From Paracoccaceae bacterium (lineage in GTDB: Bacteria; Pseudomonadota; Alphaproteobacteria; Rhodobacterales; Rhodobacteraceae), in NCBI GenBank assembly GCA_029862205.1, contig JAOTXT010000033.1:1-45041 (forward strand): a stretch of 45,041 nt of DNA. Reading direction: 5' to 3'. Below are positions 7,294 to 15,446 of this stretch, in pieces (the stretch's first letter is position 1; the number at the start of each line of letters is the position of its first letter). The translations under genes were made by a program, and so were the position numbers. The notes beneath the pieces are model-generated. The model did no database searches. It saw only the letters and a program-made list of their open reading frames with translations, and was not told where the DNA came from.

Positions 7294-8607
7294 ATGATCC
7301 GATTGACGCTTGGCCTGATTCTGCTCGCTGCGGCAGCGAGCACCGCGCTTCCCCGCACAGATAACGGCGGGTCCGAGCGCGGAGCGGCCGACGACTATCT
7401 CACTGCCGTGGTCGAGACCGCCGTCATCCGCCGCACCGTGGTTGCCACCGGGTCCTTGCAGGCCGTGACGACCGTCGAGGTCAGTTCGCAGCTCTCAGGC
7501 CAGATCGCCCAGGTCGAGGCAGACTTCAACGATACCGTCAGAGCTGGGGATACGCTCGCTTCCCTTGACCGGCGTGGCTTCGAGGCACGTGTCGCCCAGG
7601 CCGAGGCCGAAGCCCAGATGGCCCGCGAAACCGTCGCGATCCTGACCGCGACGCTGGAGAAGGCGGGCGGAATCGCCGATGAGAGCGCGACGCGGCGTCG
7701 GGTCTTCGCCGCCCGAATCGAGCGGGCGGAGGTCGAGCTGCGGGCGGCCGAGCGCGCAGAGGCGCGGGCGGAACGCCTGGCCGGCAAGGGCACCGCGGCC
7801 CAGGCGGCGGTCGAGGACGCGCGATCGGCCCGCGAAGCTGCGGCAGCCGAACTGCGCGAGTCACAAGCCCTGGCGGACGCGCACGAACATCTGGTCGCCT
7901 CCAGCGAGGCCGGCCGGCGCGAGGCCGAGGCCGAGCTTGCCAATGCACGCGCGGCCCTGCCGCTCCGCGAGGCGGCACTGGCGCTGGCGCGGCTGGATCT
8001 CGAACGCAGCGCGATCCGCGCCCCGACGGACGGGATCATCGTCGGGCGCAATGTGGAGCCCGGCCAGACGGTCGCCGTCAGCCTGGACGCGCCGGTCCTC
8101 TTCACGATCGTCGGCGATCTGGCTGCCATGGAGATCCACGCGGCCATCGACGAGACCGATATCGGAGAAATCGCTGCCGGTCAGATCGCGGAATTCACGG
8201 TGGACGCCTATCCCGGCCGCCGCTTCCAGGCCCGCGTCACCCAGATCCGCAAGGCGGCGCGCCTGATCCAGGGGGTGGTCACCTACACAGTGGTGCTCGA
8301 GACCGAAAATTCGGAGGGATTGCTGCTGCCGGGCATGACTTCGACCGTGCGGATCGCCGTCGAGGAAGCGGGCCCCGGCCCGGCTGTGCCACTTGCCGCC
8401 CTGCGCTTTGCACCAAGCGGCTTGGCCGAACCTGGTACCGTCTGGGTGCGCGAGTCCACCGGGATTGCACCGCGAAAGGTGACCCTTGGCCCGGACAACG
8501 GAACTCGGATCGCCGTCATTGGCGGAGATCTTGCGGCTGGAGACACGGTCGTGACCGGGCGCCTGCCCTCAACGGATCGGCGCCGGCTCTTCGGAATCCG
8601 CTATTGA
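7294..8607 (+). CDS. MacA-like periplasmic adaptor (HlyD/RND membrane fusion) protein
   Basis: The 437-residue protein begins with a signal or anchor segment (residues 1-20). A barrel-sandwich half follows (TVEVSSQLSGQI), then a long Ala/Glu/Arg-rich coiled-coil hairpin (about 90-215) and the second lipoyl half (IRAPTDGIIVGRNVEPGQTV). The C-terminal beta-barrel and membrane-proximal domains come last. In MacAB-type pumps the adaptor joins the inner-membrane ABC transporter to a TolC-like channel. Its stop overlaps the region just before the ATPase gene, and the three genes form an operon. The substrate cannot be told, and no TolC homologue is in the window. Confidence 0.88.
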   Translation: MIRLTLGLILLAAAASTALPRTDNGGSERGAADDYLTAVVETAVIRRTVVATGSLQAVTTVEVSSQLSGQIAQVEADFNDTVRAGDTLASLDRRGFEARVAQAEAEAQMARETVAILTATLEKAGGIADESATRRRVFAARIERAEVELRAAERAEARAERLAGKGTAAQAAVEDARSAREAAAAELRESQALADAHEHLVASSEAGRREAEAELANARAALPLREAALALARLDLERSAIRAPTDGIIVGRNVEPGQTVAVSLDAPVLFTIVGDLAAMEIHAAIDETDIGEIAAGQIAEFTVDAYPGRRFQARVTQIRKAARLIQGVVTYTVVLETENSEGLLLPGMTSTVRIAVEEAGPGPAVPLAALRFAPSGLAEPGTVWVRESTGIAPRKVTLGPDNGTRIAVIGGDLAAGDTVVTGRLPSTDRRRLFGIRY

Positions 8608-8618
8608 GAGTTCCGGAA

Positions 8619-9332
8619 ATGTTGATCGAAGCAACCAGGCTCTCGAAGCGCTACGGGGACGGGCCCGCTGCCGTCGAGGCGCTGCGCGATGCCAGTCTCG
8701 GCATCTCACCCGGCGAATTCGTCTCGATCATGGGACCGTCCGGATCAGGCAAGAGCAGCTTGATGAATCTCATCGGATTGCTCGACCTGCCGGACAGCGG
8801 AAGCCTTCGGGTGATGGGCGCCGATATAGGATCGGCGACAGTGGAGCGACTGGCGGAGCTCCGCAACCGCCATATCGGTTTCATCTTCCAGGCCTATCAC
8901 CTGATCCCCACCCGAACCGCACTCGGCAATGTCGAGCTGCCAATGGCCTATGCTGGCATACCGCGCCACGAACGCCGGGCACGCGCCGAGGCGGCGCTGG
9001 ACGAGGTAGGGTTGACCCATCGCACCAATGCTCTCCCGGCAACGATGTCCGGCGGCGAGCAGCAACGGGTCGCCATCGCACGTGCCCTGGTCACTGACCC
9101 GCCCATCCTCGTCGCGGACGAGCCGACCGGGGCGCTCGACAGCCGCACGGGCGCCCAGGTCATGGACCTGCTCGCCAACTGCGCCCGGGCAGGTCGGGCC
9201 GTCGTGGTCGTGACCCATGACGCTGCGGTTGCGGCGCGTGGCACCCGGCTGGTGCTGATTAGGGACGGGCGTATCCTGCGCGACAGCCCGCTGCCGGCAT
9301 CGGGTCATGCCGGGCAAAGCAGAGCCGCGTGA
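8619..9332 (+). CDS. MacB-type ABC transporter ATP-binding protein
   Basis: The ATPase has 237 residues. The Walker A motif is GPSGSGKSS and the Q-loop is FIFQAYHLIP. The signature is MSGGEQQR in place of the commoner LSGGQ, and the Walker B is ILVADEPTGALD, with the H-loop in VTHD. It belongs to the MacB/LolD/FtsE class that powers mechanotransmission pumps. ATG 8619 is preferred over a TTG at 8604 that overlaps the adaptor stop. Its TGA overlaps the permease start, so the two are translationally coupled. Confidence 0.92.
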   Translation: MLIEATRLSKRYGDGPAAVEALRDASLGISPGEFVSIMGPSGSGKSSLMNLIGLLDLPDSGSLRVMGADIGSATVERLAELRNRHIGFIFQAYHLIPTRTALGNVELPMAYAGIPRHERRARAEAALDEVGLTHRTNALPATMSGGEQQRVAIARALVTDPPILVADEPTGALDSRTGAQVMDLLANCARAGRAVVVVTHDAAVAARGTRLVLIRDGRILRDSPLPASGHAGQSRAA

Positions 9333-10558
9333 TGCCGGTTTGGGAGATCATCGCCGACGGGGCGCGTTCGATCCGTGCCCATGCCCTGCGCAGCCTTCTG
9401 GCCACGCTCGGGATCATCATCGGGACCGCGTCGCTGATCGCGATGCTCGCAGTCGGCGCGGGCGCGCAGGCGCGCATCGCGGCGCAGATCGGCACGCTGG
9501 GCGCCCATGTGGTGATGGCGATCCCCGGGGCCGAGCGCGATGCGGGCCGCGCGGTGCGGCCCATCGCGCTGACGCTCAATGACACACGCGCGATCGAAGC
9601 GGACGTGCCCGAGGTCGTCGTTGCGGCCCCGGCGTTGCAGGGCCGGGCGCGCCTGATCGCTGGCAACCGCAACCATGCGGTGCGGATCAACGGCACCTCC
9701 GCCGACTACTTCCCGATCCGAGACTGGCCGATCGCCACGGGCCGCGCATTCTCACGGCGTGAAGAGGCCAGGGCCGGCAAGGTGGTGGTCCTTGGCGCGA
9801 CCGCCGCCCGGCGTCTCTTCGGCGAGGCCTATCCGGTCGGGCGCGAGATCCGCGTTCTGAACACGCCCATGCAGGTGATCGGCGTCCTGGCCCGCAAGGG
9901 CGAATCCGGCGCCGGCCGCGATCAGGACGACGTCGCCTTCGTACCCTTCGCGACCGCGCGCCTGCGCCTGGGCGCAGAGATCGGGGCCACGGTGCCCGGA
10001 GCGGTCTCCTACATCCTGGCCAAGACCACAGCGGCCGAGCATGTGGCACCCGCCGGTGACGCGATCAATGCGCTGCTCCGCCAGCGCCACCGCGTGGCAC
10101 CGGGTGCCGAGGCCGGGTTTCGGGTCACCGACCCTGCCGCCGCGATCGCCGCGCAGCGCGGGTCCGAGCGCACGATCGGGTGGCTGTTGGCCGCCATCGC
10201 CTCGATCTCGCTGGTCGTCGGAGGGATCGGGATCATGAACATCATGCTGGTCTCGGTCGCCGAGCGCACTCGCGAGATTGGTCTCAGACTGGCCATCGGT
10301 GCGAGGCGGCGCGATATCGCGCGATTGTTCCTCGCAGAGGCCCTGATCGTCTGCCTGACAGGCGGTACGATCGGGGTCGCCGTGGGTCTCGGCGCATCCG
10401 AGGTGTTAGCCCATCTCGCCGGCTGGCCGATGCTGGTCGCACCGAATGCCGCCCTTGCCGCACTCGCCTTCTCGGCCGGAATCGGGATCACCTTCGGGTT
10501 CTACCCAGCCCTAAAGGCCAGCCGGTTGCCACCAGCGCAGGCGCTGAGGGCAAGTTGA
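9332..10558 (+). CDS. MacB-type ABC transporter permease (FtsX-like)
   Basis: The 408-residue protein has the MacB layout: one helix near the N-terminus (about 20-45), a large periplasmic domain (about 50-275), and three C-terminal helices in an FtsX-like domain. The segment VAERTREIGLRLAIGARRRDI is the typical coupling region after the second helix. With the adaptor and ATPase it should form a tripartite efflux or export pump for a peptide, drug or lipid-like substrate. The ATG overlaps the upstream TGA. I see no clear terminator after it. Confidence 0.9.
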   Translation: MPVWEIIADGARSIRAHALRSLLATLGIIIGTASLIAMLAVGAGAQARIAAQIGTLGAHVVMAIPGAERDAGRAVRPIALTLNDTRAIEADVPEVVVAAPALQGRARLIAGNRNHAVRINGTSADYFPIRDWPIATGRAFSRREEARAGKVVVLGATAARRLFGEAYPVGREIRVLNTPMQVIGVLARKGESGAGRDQDDVAFVPFATARLRLGAEIGATVPGAVSYILAKTTAAEHVAPAGDAINALLRQRHRVAPGAEAGFRVTDPAAAIAAQRGSERTIGWLLAAIASISLVVGGIGIMNIMLVSVAERTREIGLRLAIGARRRDIARLFLAEALIVCLTGGTIGVAVGLGASEVLAHLAGWPMLVAPNAALAALAFSAGIGITFGFYPALKASRLPPAQALRAS

Positions 10559-10699
10559 CGGTCACTGGGCCCCAACAAAATGTTCGCGAGAATCGGGATT
10601 GGGTCAGAAAGAGATCTCTGTCTTGGCAACCTATCGTCAGCGTTCAGCCACTCGGGCTGAACAACCATCCGACGCCAACGACGGTCATTGGCACTTTCG

Positions 10700-10830
10700 A
10701 GAAATTGCGCCTACGGCAGCAATCGGGATTGAACCGGACATAGAGGCATCTTCCCTAGACGGCAGGTTTGTCCCGCGAACCGGACATTAACGCGTTTTGC
10801 TCAAAGGGCAGCTCCGTCCCGCACAGCAAT
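10700..10830. repeat. relic intergenic repeat, copy B
   Basis: The gap after the permease gene holds GGCAGCAATCGGG (10715-10727), GGTTTGTCCCGC (10765-10776) and GTCCCGCACAGC (10816-10827). All three also occur exactly at 447-561. AACCGGACAT occurs twice (10733 and 10779 regions). The rest of 10559-10710 shows nothing I can name. Confidence 0.55.
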
Positions 10831-10955
10831 CGTTGCCCGATATCGCCTGAACTATTGAAAGCCCCCGCCCAGCGCGGGCGAGGGGCAACTTCCACAACCG
10901 GCAACAGCACGGCAGGCGCGGCAAGGGCGGCGCGGCGGGTGATGGTGTTGGTCAT
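10755..10955 (-). pseudogene. short Tat-signal-like ORF, probably truncated
   Basis: The ORF encodes 66 residues. It starts at an ATG with AAAGGAG eight nt upstream and begins MTNTITRRAALAAP, a twin-arginine-like signal with a hydrophobic stretch. After about 30 residues it runs into the relic repeat (10765-10830), and the C-terminal residues are that repeat translated. The ribosome site and signal look real, but the body of the protein seems lost. It may be a gene cut by the repeat or by the adjacent integrase element. Confidence 0.45.
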
Positions 10956-11233
10956 GTCGGTTTCTCCTTTGGTCAAGGGAACCGGCTCGCCGATAGCATG
11001 GCGGGTGGCCGGACACACGGGATTGGAATTACCGTCCAGATGAGCGCCGCGCCGAAGCGCACCCATACGCCCGACCATTTGGTCTCGATTGTCGCCCTGG
11101 AACAAAGAAATCGCGCACGGTTGGCGCCGTCTGGTCGCCTCTGGTTTTCGGGAGGACAATGCCGGCGCACCGCTTTCAGAAGTTCGCGGATAGGGTCCGG
11201 CTGAAAGCGATTTCTGTCGATGCAAAGCTCCTA

Positions 11234-11271
11234 TTGACTAATGTAATTACTCATGTCGATAACTTAATCGA
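11234..11271 (+). promoter_or_regulatory. sigma-70-like promoter with overlapping inverted repeat, possibly leaderless
   Basis: TTGACT (11234-11239), 18 nt and GATAAC (11258-11263) fit a housekeeping promoter. The inverted repeat TCGAT-AACTTA-ATCGA (11256-11271) covers the -10 box and reaches the ATG. Initiation about 7 nt after the -10 would begin the mRNA at the start codon, and no ribosome site is visible. Confidence 0.4.
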
Positions 11272-11867
11272 TGAAATCAGAAAATCAGATCATGCGCAGG
11301 TTCACATTCACCGAGGTTGCTGCTGTAGCAGGAATTTCTACCGGAACGATGACCCAATGGGCGCGGCGCGGAAAGCTGGTGATGCGCGACGACGACCGCG
11401 CGGACCTCGGCAAGGGCGTCGAGCGCAGCCTCAGCCTGCAAACCACTATTCAGGCGATCATCATGGCCGAGCTTTCGCGGCGCGGTGTCGGGCTCGATAC
11501 GGCGTCCAATGCCGCGATGAAATTCGCGCATACTGGCGATGCCGATCGCAATCCTGGAGGGCTCTTCCACGGCGGCTCTACTATTCTCGCGGCCAACGAT
11601 TTTGGGCCGGTGCGCCACCGCCTTTTTGTGATGCGCGAAGACGAGAGCATGGCCGACTTCGAGGCAAAGCTCCACCCGCTGACCGAAAGTAATTTCGGCT
11701 GCACGTATGTGAACGTATCGGAAGTGCTCATTCGCGCTTATGCGGCGCTTCATCTCGACTATGGCTCGCTTCTCGATCGGATGCATGCCGACCCCGAGAA
11801 GAAAGATGAAAGTGCAGAACGCCCGCGCTCTACAACATCGAAGCCCAGGAACAGAGGCGGTGAATAG
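11271..11867 (+). CDS. MerR-like helix-turn-helix protein of the integrase element
   Basis: The 198-residue protein has a winged-helix motif resembling MerR or excisionase domains near the N-terminus (FTFTEVAAVAGISTGTMTQWARRGKL within about residues 10-36). The rest matches nothing I know. It precedes an integrase and a 56-aa ORF in the same direction, as in small integrated elements, so it may be a repressor or excision factor. The alternative start at ATG 11292 would still keep the DNA-binding part. An inverted repeat at its promoter suggests autoregulation. Confidence 0.65.
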   Translation: MKSENQIMRRFTFTEVAAVAGISTGTMTQWARRGKLVMRDDDRADLGKGVERSLSLQTTIQAIIMAELSRRGVGLDTASNAAMKFAHTGDADRNPGGLFHGGSTILAANDFGPVRHRLFVMREDESMADFEAKLHPLTESNFGCTYVNVSEVLIRAYAALHLDYGSLLDRMHADPEKKDESAERPRSTTSKPRNRGGE

Positions 11868-11868
11868 G

Positions 11869-12039
11869 ATGCCTACGACCCGCTTCACCCAATCCGACGT
11901 AAAGCGCGCCGCGAAGGGCGCGTTGGCGGCTGGGCTGACAGTGGTTCGGGTCGAAGTCGATCAGGATGGCCGGGTGATCGTGATCACTGATGACAAGGAT
12001 GCAAGGGCGAGCGGGGCAAACGATTGGGATAGGCCATGA
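11869..12039 (+). CDS. small 56-aa protein before the integrase
   Basis: The ORF starts MPTTRFTQSDVKRAAKGA and continues with VVRVEVDQDGRVIVITDD, a compact beta-rich sequence. Its TGA overlaps the integrase ATG as ATGA, showing coupled translation. Small proteins of this kind commonly precede phage-type integrases in Rhodobacterales. The function is unknown. The start has AGGATG context but only a weak ribosome site. Confidence 0.65.
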   Translation: MPTTRFTQSDVKRAAKGALAAGLTVVRVEVDQDGRVIVITDDKDARASGANDWDRP

Positions 12040-13136
12040 CGAAGCACCGCAGACAATATCCAGGCGCCACGCCCTATTTTGACCGCCACGGAACGCGCCG
12101 TTGGCGTTTCCGCCGCAAGGGGTTCTCGGCTGAATTGGGCAGCGACTATGGCAGCCCGGATTTCATCGCCCGATACGAAGCCGCTCTGAAACGACAGAAA
12201 GTCGAAGGCCAGGTCGGCGCCTCTCGGACAAGACCCGGGTCCATTGATGCCCTGATCGTCGCCTATTACCGCTCGCCAAAGTTCCGTGACCTCGCGCCAT
12301 CGTCGCGGGCCATCTATTCCAACATCTTGGACCGCTTTCGGCGCGAGCATGGTCATAAGAGGGTTGTGCACCTTGAGCGGCGTCACGTCATGGACCTGAT
12401 GGCCGAGCGGGCGGATACGCCCGGAGCGGCGAACCAGCTTTTCAAAGTGCTGCGCTTGATTATGGCCCACGCGGTCGATCTGGAAATGCGGCCCGATAAC
12501 CCAGCGATTGGGGTTAAGCGGTTTAAGCAGGACGGTCGCGGCTTCCATACATGGGACGAGACCGAGATCGCGCGTTTCTATGACGTTCATCCGCCGGGCA
12601 CCACGGCGCATCTGGCCATGAACTTGATGCTGTGCACTGGTGCCGCGCGCGCAGATGCCGTGAAGCTCGGTTGGGGCAATATACGCGCTGGCCGCTTGAC
12701 CTATCGCCGCCGCAAAACCCGGCGCCAGTCCAATATCGTGGTGGATATCCCGCTCCACCCTGACCTTGCTGCTGCGCTGGACCGCCTACCCCGCGATGGC
12801 TTCACGTTCCTAGAGACCCGACTTGGCAAGTCCCGGTCGCCGGACGGGCTGTCGAAGCTGATGCGCAAGTGGTGCAACGCCGCCGGGCTTCCCCAGTGCT
12901 CATCGCACGGGCTCAGAAAAGCCTGCGCGCGGCGCTTGGCCGAGGCTAGGGCGACCACCCACGAAATTGCGGCTGTCACCGGCCATGCCACACTCAGCGA
13001 GGTCGAAAGATACACCCGCGCCGCCAAGCGTTCTGGGCTCGCGGACGCGGGCTTCGAAAAGCTAGATAGCTGGTCGAAACGAGAACAAACATTGGCGAAC
13101 CATCCGAAAAGGTTCGTCAAAAAGGACGGTAATTAG
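12036..13136 (+). CDS. tyrosine recombinase (phage-type integrase)
   Basis: The 366-residue protein has a core-binding domain at about residues 60-150 and a C-terminal catalytic domain. The catalytic set is visible: Arg205 in CTGAARADAVKL, His291 and Arg294 in HGLR, His317 in TGHATL, and the nucleophile Tyr326 in ERYTRAA. It should integrate and excise the element carrying it. The first Arg lies in TGAARAD, whereas the usual context is TGxRxxE. No tRNA or clear att repeat is seen on either side, so the element ends are undefined. Confidence 0.92.
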   Translation: MTKHRRQYPGATPYFDRHGTRRWRFRRKGFSAELGSDYGSPDFIARYEAALKRQKVEGQVGASRTRPGSIDALIVAYYRSPKFRDLAPSSRAIYSNILDRFRREHGHKRVVHLERRHVMDLMAERADTPGAANQLFKVLRLIMAHAVDLEMRPDNPAIGVKRFKQDGRGFHTWDETEIARFYDVHPPGTTAHLAMNLMLCTGAARADAVKLGWGNIRAGRLTYRRRKTRRQSNIVVDIPLHPDLAAALDRLPRDGFTFLETRLGKSRSPDGLSKLMRKWCNAAGLPQCSSHGLRKACARRLAEARATTHEIAAVTGHATLSEVERYTRAAKRSGLADAGFEKLDSWSKREQTLANHPKRFVKKDGN

Positions 13137-13538
13137 TTGATGTTAAACGGGAAAAAATTGGGTTTCGCTAACCGCAAAGGTTTGCGCCATTGGCGCAATC
13201 AGGCTGATCTATCGAAATCGGGATTTCAAAACGCCAGTGGCCGCCCACCAGATAATTGGAGGCGGCCACCTACGCTAACTCATTGGCACACTTACGAACG
13301 CATACACACCCGTCTCCACGCCCTAGGGAATAAATCGTGGCGACAAATAGACATTAAAACAACTAATGACGCATTACAACGATTTCATACCAAGAATGCG
13401 CATGTGAAACCGAATATACCTCTGAATCGCGCTTCAGAGGCGCTTGGCGAGTATTTTCGCTATATTTGAGTTTCCAAGTGAAACGAATTAATTCCACTTA
13501 GAGACGAATCACCACGATAATATCGGAGATCTTCGTAA
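13137..13538. other. low-GC noncoding tail after the integrase
   Basis: This 400-bp stretch is clearly lower in GC than its neighbours. It holds a 7-bp hairpin (13182-13188 with 13192-13198) and a 9-bp GC-rich hairpin with a 15-nt loop (13237-13245 with 13261-13269). Neither is followed by a T run. It may contain one end of the integrated element. I do not accept the 110-codon ORF across it as a gene. Confidence 0.5.
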
Positions 13539-14141
13539 CTAACGCTGGGCCAGAATCTGGCTATCCAGTGGCTGGTGGGCGACGACTTCCCATTTTTGCT
13601 TGTCGGCACTGGTCTGCATCGCCAGGAACCGGTAGCCGGTCTGGTTCCAGGGCCGGATCTGCGAGGTCAGATTGTCCAGCACCAGATCGCCCCGCGGCGC
13701 GCGCAGTACCAAGACCGCATGGTTCTCGCCCTCGCGGTTGATCGCGACCGCAATCGACAGATCGCGGCTATCGACGCCCGCCGCCAGCAGCAGGCTGTAT
13801 TTCTGCAGGACGAAGTCCTCGCAATCGCCGCTGCCATTCCGGGGCAGAGTCCAATAGTCGTTGGCACCGTAATTCTCGGCATCGGTGAGCTCGCGGACCG
13901 AGGCATTGACCCGCCGGTTGATCTGCTCGGCGATGGGCAGCAGCTCGCCAATTTCGGTCCCGGCGCGGCCGCGATCCTCGCAGATCCACCGATAGCGCTT
14001 GCAAGCCTCCGCAAATCCGGGCGGCGGCGCCACGAATTGGCGCTGCTGCGCCTGTTCGGCGCCTGCTGTGACATGTCCTGCCACCCAGGCCAGCGCCCAA
14101 GTCAGAACGACAGCGATGATCGAGCGTCCCCGCTGATGCAT
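13539..14141 (-). CDS. BTLCP family transglutaminase-like cysteine protease (LapG-like)
   Basis: The 200-residue protein has a signal peptide (residues 1-27). The BTLCP catalytic triad is visible as Cys107 in GDCEDF, His141 in ENHAVL and Asp156 in LDNL. The best-known relative, LapG, is a periplasmic calcium-dependent protease that releases surface adhesins and is controlled by LapD. No LapD or large adhesin gene is in the window. The gene is divergent from a Gly/Asn/Asp-rich putative lipoprotein containing an AAG sequence, a possible substrate. Its own target remains unproven. Confidence 0.87.
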   Translation of the reverse strand: MHQRGRSIIAVVLTWALAWVAGHVTAGAEQAQQRQFVAPPPGFAEACKRYRWICEDRGRAGTEIGELLPIAEQINRRVNASVRELTDAENYGANDYWTLPRNGSGDCEDFVLQKYSLLLAAGVDSRDLSIAVAINREGENHAVLVLRAPRGDLVLDNLTSQIRPWNQTGYRFLAMQTSADKQKWEVVAHQPLDSQILAQR

Positions 14142-14421
14142 GAGCCAGATTTGTCCCTTTTAACGTGACCTTAGTGCCTGGAAACGCGCGCCGCCACCCC
14201 CATGCCATGGACGGCGGCAGGTCCCCGAGGCTCATACGTTCTGTGATAATTTCACGCGGCTTTTCGCGCGCCCGTGAATTAGACATGGAAACTCGAAACA
14301 GGCCCTTAAAGCTGCACGCGGGTCACCGTGGATGAGCGCTCTGAGCATAAAACAGTTTCGTAAAAAAACGTATTAATTTTAAATATTTACCGTCATATTT
14401 TTGACCAAATTTTCCTCGTTC
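14142..14421. other. divergent intergenic region, AT-rich
   Basis: This region separates the LapG-like gene from the repeat protein. It has a marked AT-rich patch at about 14340-14420 and an imperfect inverted repeat with arms TTCACG (14251-14256) and CGTGAA (14273-14278). I see no gene in it. Confidence 0.5.
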
Positions 14422-14450
14422 TTGCCTTCTTTTCTCGGTAAAGTTGTATT
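14422..14450 (+). promoter_or_regulatory. candidate sigma-70 promoter of the repeat-protein gene
   Basis: TTGCCT (14422-14427), 17 nt and TGTATT (14445-14450) lie at the edge of the AT-rich patch. Initiation near 14458 would give a leader of about 37 nt to the ATG at 14495. Each box matches the consensus at 4 of 6 positions. Confidence 0.35.
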
Positions 14451-14494
14451 CAGTGAGAATGGGTCGCTTACACGTTGCGGGAAGGGTGATTACC

Positions 14495-15316
14495 ATGCGG
14501 AAGTCGGCAAACATGCGTATGTATTCGGGTGGGGCGCGTCAGCGGCCTTCGGTCGAGAACAGCCCTGGGATTCGAGAGAATCAGTCGGTGCTTGATCGCC
14601 AAGCTGCGTCCGTGCGGTCCATCAAATTTGCCGCGGGAACGCTGGGTGCGGTCGTTTTCGTTGCCGCCTGCACCGCGACGATCACTCAGCCCGTTTCGGT
14701 CAATGTGAGCGAGCTGCGGCTTGCCAAGGCGGACAGCAACGGCCCTGTGATCACCCAGACCGTGGATGAGTGTCTGGAATGGGATATCGCCTGTCTGCTT
14801 GAGCGCCCGACCGGCGCGGTGTCCGCCGCCGGTCCGGACGAACAGGATGGCGCGGAAGGCGGAGAGGACAATGGCGGCACCGGCGGTAACGACACCGGCG
14901 GTAACGACACTGGCGGTGGCAACGACACCGGCGGCGGCAATGACACCGGCGGCGGCAACGACACTGGCGGCGGCAACGACACTGGCGGTGGCAATGACAC
15001 TGGCGGTGGCAATGACACTGGCGGCGGTAACGATACCGGCGGTGGCAATGATACTGGTGGTGGCAACGATACCGGCGGTGGCAACGATACCGGCGGCGGC
15101 GATACCGGAGGAGGTAACGGCAACGGCGGCGGCAACGGCAATGGCGGTGACAATAACGGCCATGGCAACGGCAACGAGAACGACAACAGCCAAGACAATG
15201 GCCGCGGCAACACCGACTCGGACAATCCGGGCAGCCCTGGCGGGCCAGGTAGCAACGGCAATGGCGGCGGGAACGGCAATGGCGGTGGGAACGGCAACGG
15301 CCACGGCGGTAAATAA
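14495..15316 (+). CDS. Gly/Asn/Asp-rich repeat protein, putative lipoprotein
   Basis: The protein has 273 residues. The start is ATG 14495, with AAGGGTG about 7 nt upstream; earlier in-frame starts lack this. A hydrophobic stretch ending VVFVAAC (Cys59) could be a lipobox, though its 40-residue polar lead is unusually long; a simple membrane anchor is the alternative. Residues 110-114 read SAAGP, similar to LapG cleavage sites. Then come twelve NDTGG(G) units, a second low-complexity part of NGNGG units, and a Gly/His/Lys end. The Asp-rich repeats could bind calcium, but no RTX nonapeptide is present. No family is recognised. Confidence 0.7.
   Translation: MRKSANMRMYSGGARQRPSVENSPGIRENQSVLDRQAASVRSIKFAAGTLGAVVFVAACTATITQPVSVNVSELRLAKADSNGPVITQTVDECLEWDIACLLERPTGAVSAAGPDEQDGAEGGEDNGGTGGNDTGGNDTGGGNDTGGGNDTGGGNDTGGGNDTGGGNDTGGGNDTGGGNDTGGGNDTGGGNDTGGGNDTGGGDTGGGNGNGGGNGNGGDNNGHGNGNENDNSQDNGRGNTDSDNPGSPGGPGSNGNGGGNGNGGGNGNGHGGK
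14888..15106 (+). repeat. tandem 18-bp repeat encoding (NDTGGG)n
   Basis: Twelve NDT units are spaced mostly by 18 bp; the first interval is 15 bp, and a last unit has lost its Asn. Third positions vary (AAC/AAT, GAC/GAT, ACC/ACT), so the array is not freshly expanded. All units keep the frame. Confidence 0.9.
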
Positions 15317-15350
15317 CCGCGCCGGCTGATCCTCTGGCGCATTGACATCG

Positions 15351-15380
15351 CACGGCGCCCGGTTCGGGCGCCGTGTTCTT
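15351..15380 (+). terminator. terminator after the repeat-protein gene
   Basis: A perfect 10-bp GC-rich stem (15351-15360 with 15366-15375) with a 5-nt loop is followed by TTCTT. Confidence 0.7.
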
Positions 15381-15446
15381 CTATCGGGTTGACGTCGCCG
15401 CGTCCCGCGTGGACGCTGGCCTCTCGCGACAGAGAGGGTCCCACCG

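Noticed and set aside
13137-13469. 110-codon ORF after the integrase
   Set aside because: Low GC, odd composition, two hairpins within it and no ribosome site; more likely noncoding tail of the element.
12036-13538. tRNA gene as the integration site
   Set aside because: No cloverleaf or tRNA 3' end is recognisable near the integrase, and no flanking direct repeat was found by eye.
14888-15106. CRISPR-like array
   Set aside because: The units are contiguous 18-bp coding repeats without spacers.
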